8,461 nucleotides of DNA from Anaerolineae bacterium. Its GTDB lineage: Bacteria > Chloroflexota > Anaerolineae > JAFGEY01. The translations under genes were made by a program, and so were the position numbers. How positions within the stretch are numbered: the first letter of the stretch is position 1; each line of letters starts with the position of its first letter. Of the stretch, positions 6,176-8,461 are shown piece after piece. The notes below the pieces were generated by a model, which was not told the DNA's origin, made no database searches, and saw only the letters and a list, made by a program, of their open reading frames with translations. Location of the stretch: assembly GCA_016929205.1 (NCBI GenBank), contig JAFGJF010000517.1:1-8461 (forward strand), read 5' to 3'.

Positions 6176-6655
6176 ATGACGAGCAGGACAAGATCGAAAG
6201 TCGTATGTGTTTTCCTGTGCATACTCGTGGTAGCCTGTGCGGGCGAACAGGGACAGAGCGATGGGCAACAGGAAATGATCGACGAGCAGCAGGTCATAGA
6301 TGCGGCATGGCGAGCGTTCGAGCCCAACACCTCGTCACAGAATCGGGCAAACTGGGAAGTGGTTCAAGTACGCACGGTGAGCGGGCGGGACGTCGCCGAA
6401 CAGTTTGCCGGTGAGCCCGCACCCGGCTGTTGGGTCGGACCAACGCCATCGCCCAACGGGGACATCGACGCGGCTGAGACTTACTGGTACGTCTATATGA
6501 GGGCCCGGTTGGTCACGCCACCATCGGCGACGAGAACCGTGTCCCCCACCGCGCCACCTGCCATCCCGGAAGCATTTGTACGCGAGGCCTGGTTCTTGCT
6601 GGGCAGAAGCGACGGGCAGGTCGTGGCACGCAAGATCTATTGTGTCATCTACTGA
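6176..6655 (+). CDS. Small predicted lipoprotein of unknown function
   Basis: The 159-residue product begins with basic residues (TSRTRSK) and a hydrophobic core ending in the lipobox V18-V-A-C21, typical of signal peptidase II processing. It is therefore expected to be lipid-anchored on the outer face of the cytoplasmic membrane. The mature part contains DAAWRAFEPN and ANWEVVQVRTVSG near the N-terminus, two cysteines (C85 in PGCWVG and C156 near the end) that could pair, and a Pro/Thr/Ser-rich linker at about 114-131. The C-terminal segment is AWFLLGRSDGQVVARKI. No family recognised. GGGAGGA at 6164-6170 lies 5 bases before ATG 6176. An in-frame ATG at 6146 with GAGGA at 6136-6140 is a real alternative that would add 10 residues. 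The frame stays open far upstream inside the transporter gene, but that part is a shadow. It lies 116 bp after the transporter. Confidence 0.75.
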   Translation: MTSRTRSKVVCVFLCILVVACAGEQGQSDGQQEMIDEQQVIDAAWRAFEPNTSSQNRANWEVVQVRTVSGRDVAEQFAGEPAPGCWVGPTPSPNGDIDAAETYWYVYMRARLVTPPSATRTVSPTAPPAIPEAFVREAWFLLGRSDGQVVARKIYCVIY

Positions 6656-6691
6656 CTGTGGTGGACGGCCAAACGGCAGCTGTGAACAAGG

Positions 6692-6698
6692 AAAGGAG
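6692..6698 (+). promoter_or_regulatory. Ribosome binding site AAAGGAG in front of a micro-ORF
   Basis: AAAGGAG ends 7 bases before GTG 6706. It is among the best ribosome binding sites in the window and has no long gene behind it, which is the main argument that the short frame is translated. Confidence 0.5.
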
Positions 6699-6705
6699 AA
6701 ACGTT

Positions 6706-6786
6706 GTGAACCAGGATGAAAACCACGTCTTCGATGGCAAAAATACGACCCTGAAAGAGCGCATGAGCCAAGGCCGGGTAATTTGA
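6706..6786 (+). CDS. Predicted 26-residue peptide (micro-ORF) between lipoprotein and zinc-ribbon genes
   Basis: GTG at 6706-6708 opens a frame of 26 codons ending at TGA 6784-6786. The peptide begins MNQDENHVFDGK and continues with a charged stretch (TTLKERMSQGRVI). It is hydrophilic, with no signal peptide or membrane segment. Support is the AAAGGAG site 7 bases upstream and the position between two co-directional genes (50 bp after the lipoprotein stop, 88 bp before the zinc-ribbon gene). A perfect palindrome begins at the base after its stop codon. It could be a leader peptide, a small functional protein, or the surviving 5' end of a decayed gene. Its composition gives no amino-acid-rich attenuator signature. 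Confidence 0.4.
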   Translation: MNQDENHVFDGKNTTLKERMSQGRVI

Positions 6787-6805
6787 TATCGAGAGTGTCT
6801 CGATA
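6787..6805. repeat. Perfect 8-bp-arm palindrome TATCGAGA-GTG-TCTCGATA
   Basis: Arms at 6787-6794 and 6798-6805 are exact reverse complements around a 3-base centre. The element starts immediately after the micro-ORF stop and lies 70 bases before the first zinc-ribbon gene. The symmetry and short centre suit a dimeric regulator's operator; the 3-base loop could also close an RNA hairpin. No T-run follows, so a classic intrinsic terminator is unlikely. Confidence 0.75.
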
Positions 6806-6874
6806 GACGGCGTGCCCCGCCATGTTGTTGCCAGGGAAAGCGTAAACAGAATCGCACCATAGGATAGAGACGAT

Positions 6875-7531
6875 ATGACTACCACTCGGGATGGCCGAAG
6901 CGAGATTCGCTGGACCCCACGCGTGTCCAAGCACCAGGTCCGCCGCCTGTATGAAGCGGATGCCCAAGGGATCGTCGATCAAGACTTGTTGGACGAGGTG
7001 GGCACAATGCTGTTCGCGCGCTGCCGCGATATCCTGACGATCAAGGCGGCGAGGATGGGGCACGTGAAATGCCCGCGCTGCGCCCGCAAGCGGCGGGAAA
7101 CGGTGATCGAGCGCGCTCACCCTGGCGGCGACGCCCGCGACGAGCTGCTGGTTTGCCCGCAGTGCGGCTGGCAGATCACCTGGGGCGAATACCGGTTGAG
7201 TTTCAAACACAAGCAGCTTCATTCCGGCGGGGCGACGGAGTGGTTCGAGGATTACGTGCAGGCTTATCCGCGGGCACGCACGGCTAGGGAAAAGATGCTG
7301 GCTATCGACCGTTTGATTCACGCCTTTCATTACTCGCTGCGCCGGCAGCCCGACCTGCCGACGCGGCCGGCCTGCGTCAATTTGATCGCCGGCAAGGTGA
7401 CGGATGTGGTGCAGTTCCTGGACGAACTGACGTATGGCGAGAGCGCGCCGGCGGAGCTGCGCAAGAACCGGGAAGTCTGGCGGCGCGAGGTACAGCGGAC
7501 GGTTTGGCGGTATACGATCGAGGAGGATTAG
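6875..7531 (+). CDS. Zinc-ribbon protein of unknown function, first of two tandem paralogues
   Basis: The 218-residue cytoplasmic protein has three parts. A helical N-terminal region (about 17-60) contains RRLYEADAQG and DLLDEVG. A four-cysteine zinc ribbon follows, with knuckles C66-P-R-C69 and C94-P-Q-C97-GWQITW. The C-terminal helical region has YPRARTAREKMLAIDRLIHAFH (about 131-152), with a His-x-x-His at 149-152, then NLIAGKV and FLDELTYG near 169-188. The overall pattern matches a family I have seen only as hypothetical zinc-ribbon proteins, so no activity is assigned. Zinc binding is inferred from the CxxC pairs; nucleic-acid or protein binding is possible. The ATG is preceded by AGGAT at 6861-6865. 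The next gene starts 9 bases after this stop and is clearly homologous. Confidence 0.85.
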   Translation: MTTTRDGRSEIRWTPRVSKHQVRRLYEADAQGIVDQDLLDEVGTMLFARCRDILTIKAARMGHVKCPRCARKRRETVIERAHPGGDARDELLVCPQCGWQITWGEYRLSFKHKQLHSGGATEWFEDYVQAYPRARTAREKMLAIDRLIHAFHYSLRRQPDLPTRPACVNLIAGKVTDVVQFLDELTYGESAPAELRKNREVWRREVQRTVWRYTIEED

Positions 7532-7540
7532 AAGGACGAT

Positions 7541-8281
7541 ATGCCTGATCGAAATCTATTCCGTTGGGCAAAGCGCGTCTCTCGCGGGGATATCCAGCGC
7601 CTGTACGAGAGTGATGCCCGGGGCATGCTGGATGAAGAATTGCTCGATGAGATCCACTATGCGATCTATGCGCGGGTCTGCGATATGTTCGAGGTGCGGG
7701 AGGCGCAGCAGTCCGGGCGGGTGAGATGCCGCCGCTGTCGCGCGCCGATCGCGCAGCGATACCAGATGGGCGCGCGCAGCAAGGACAAGGTTCTGGCGTG
7801 TGACAAATGCGGCTGGCAGGTCACATGCGGTGAGTTTTACGACAGCTATACGGGCAAAAGCATGCTGCCAGGCTCGGTGACCGACCTGTTCGAGCGCTAC
7901 CTGGAGCGCTTTCCGAAAGCCAGGATGCCAACGGAAAAGCTGCTGCTGATCGACTGGCTGATCCACCAGTTTCACGTCATGCAGGGTGTGGCCCGCATGC
8001 CGGTTGGCCAGAACGTCATTCAGGGGACGGCCGATCAAGTGCGCGAGCTGATCGAATCGCTGGCCCGCGGCCCGGACAGCACACAGGGGTTGTCGTCACC
8101 GGAAGCGTGGCGATCGGTCTATTACGACCCGGTGCGGTTGTTCAAGCAGGCTCACTCCCACAGCCGGGTGCAGCAGATCGCCGCCGAACTGGGGATCGAA
8201 GGGCGACGGCAGATGCCGGAAGAGGAACTGATCCCCGAGATTTTGCGCCGCGCGCCGGAGCTGGCGGTGAAACCGAGTTGA
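7541..8281 (+). CDS. Zinc-ribbon protein of unknown function, second paralogue, with SAP/Rho-N-like C-terminal tail
   Basis: The 246-residue protein aligns with its upstream neighbour along most of its length. By hand, 18 of 43 residues are identical over its residues 13-55, and 10 of 16 over the EKxLxID..LIHxFH segment. It keeps both zinc knuckles (C63-R-R-C66 and C87-D-K-C90-GWQVTC) and the His-x-x-His (H142, H145). The tryptophan after GWQ-T in the neighbour is cysteine (C96) here, and the spacing between knuckles is four residues shorter. Residues about 190-246 have no counterpart in the first copy. The segment IAAELGIEGRRQMPEEELIPEIL (213-235) resembles the SAP-like or Rho N-terminal helix-extension-helix that binds nucleic acid. 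AAGGA at 7532-7536 is 4 bases before the ATG, and AGGAGGA at 7521-7527 lies further up. Short spacing from the upstream gene implies co-transcription. Confidence 0.85.
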   Translation: MPDRNLFRWAKRVSRGDIQRLYESDARGMLDEELLDEIHYAIYARVCDMFEVREAQQSGRVRCRRCRAPIAQRYQMGARSKDKVLACDKCGWQVTCGEFYDSYTGKSMLPGSVTDLFERYLERFPKARMPTEKLLLIDWLIHQFHVMQGVARMPVGQNVIQGTADQVRELIESLARGPDSTQGLSSPEAWRSVYYDPVRLFKQAHSHSRVQQIAAELGIEGRRQMPEEELIPEILRRAPELAVKPS

Positions 8282-8359
8282 TGTCTCAGCCCACCTGGTG
8301 TGGCAGCCCGTATGGTGGACGCAAATTCCGCAAATCAGCTGCCAAATTGGTCTGTTTCC

Positions 8360-8461
8360 TCATTCAGCCTCGACCAGCAGCATAGCATCCTGCCAGCCCG
8401 GTGGGCAGGTAAAGGACGGTGTCTCCGTCGTGGCAAAGGTTCCGGCTGGCTCGCGGCTGCC
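8360..8461 (-). CDS. Possible 3' end of an unrecognised gene running off the window
   Basis: On the minus strand a frame is open from the window edge to TGA at 8362-8360, giving 33 residues with TPSFTCPPGWQDAMLLVEAE at the end. Third codon positions are mostly G or C, as in the other genes here, and the stretch reads like an ordinary protein C-terminus. It would converge on the zinc-ribbon gene ending at 8281. The length is too short for a family call, and chance openness over 100 bases is possible. Confidence 0.35.
   Translation of the reverse strand, partial: GSREPAGTFATTETPSFTCPPGWQDAMLLVEAE

Noticed and set aside
6787..6805. Palindrome considered as a rho-independent terminator
   Set aside because: The stem is only half G/C and no T-run follows, so the terminator signature is incomplete.
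6335..7330. 331-residue minus-strand frame spanning the lipoprotein, the gap and the first zinc-ribbon gene
   Set aside because: It is antisense to two genes with ribosome binding sites and recognisable motifs, and has no family character of its own.
8281..8385. 34-codon frame starting at an ATG that overlaps the stop of the second zinc-ribbon gene (TGATG)
   Set aside because: The overlap is suggestive, but there is no recognisable ribosome binding site. The peptide has no distinctive features, and the frame runs into the possible convergent gene at 8360.

Overview
The window is GC-rich bacterial DNA, densely coded on both strands, with no rRNA, tRNA, CRISPR array or recognisable transposase. 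Gene content points to a free-living heterotroph that catabolises sugar acids and carries a YfcC-type carboxylate or amino-acid carrier. A Pro/Thr-rich linker in a secreted lipoprotein and a pair of zinc-ribbon paralogues remind me of Chloroflexota (Anaerolineae-like) genomes. That placement is an impression from gene style, not something the sequence proves.

Layout. (1) 1-1614, plus strand: the 3' half of a dihydrodipicolinate-synthase/NAL-family aldolase or dehydratase, followed with no gap by a mandelate racemase/enolase-superfamily gene. The pair looks like the aldolase and dehydratase of a sugar-acid degradation operon. (2) 1584-2719, minus strand: two GNAT N-acetyltransferase genes joined by a 4-base GTGA stop/start overlap. 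Their 3' end overlaps the enolase-like gene tail to tail by 31 bp. (3) 2720-2993: a divergent intergenic region. (4) 2994-4123, plus strand: two small multi-pass membrane proteins. The first is built from roughly 52-residue internal repeats and ends in a hydrophilic tail encoded by a 15-bp tandem repeat (QEPAG units). (5) 4124-4640: a 517-bp noncoding stretch with a plausible sigma-70-type promoter framed by a 7-bp inverted repeat. (6) 4641-6059: a 472-residue YfcC/DcuC-type transporter. (7) 6176-8281, plus strand: a small lipoprotein, a predicted 26-codon peptide with a very good ribosome binding site followed directly by a perfect 8-bp-arm palindrome, and then two tandem paralogous zinc-ribbon proteins. 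The second paralogue carries an extra C-terminal tail resembling a SAP/Rho-N motif. (8) 8360-8461, minus strand: probably the 3' end of another gene running off the window.

The catabolic pair and the transporter could serve carboxylate metabolism together, but they are separated by unrelated genes and nothing in the sequence links them. The least explained part is 6176-8281 (lipoprotein, micro-ORF with palindrome, zinc-ribbon pair). No function can be assigned to it from sequence alone.
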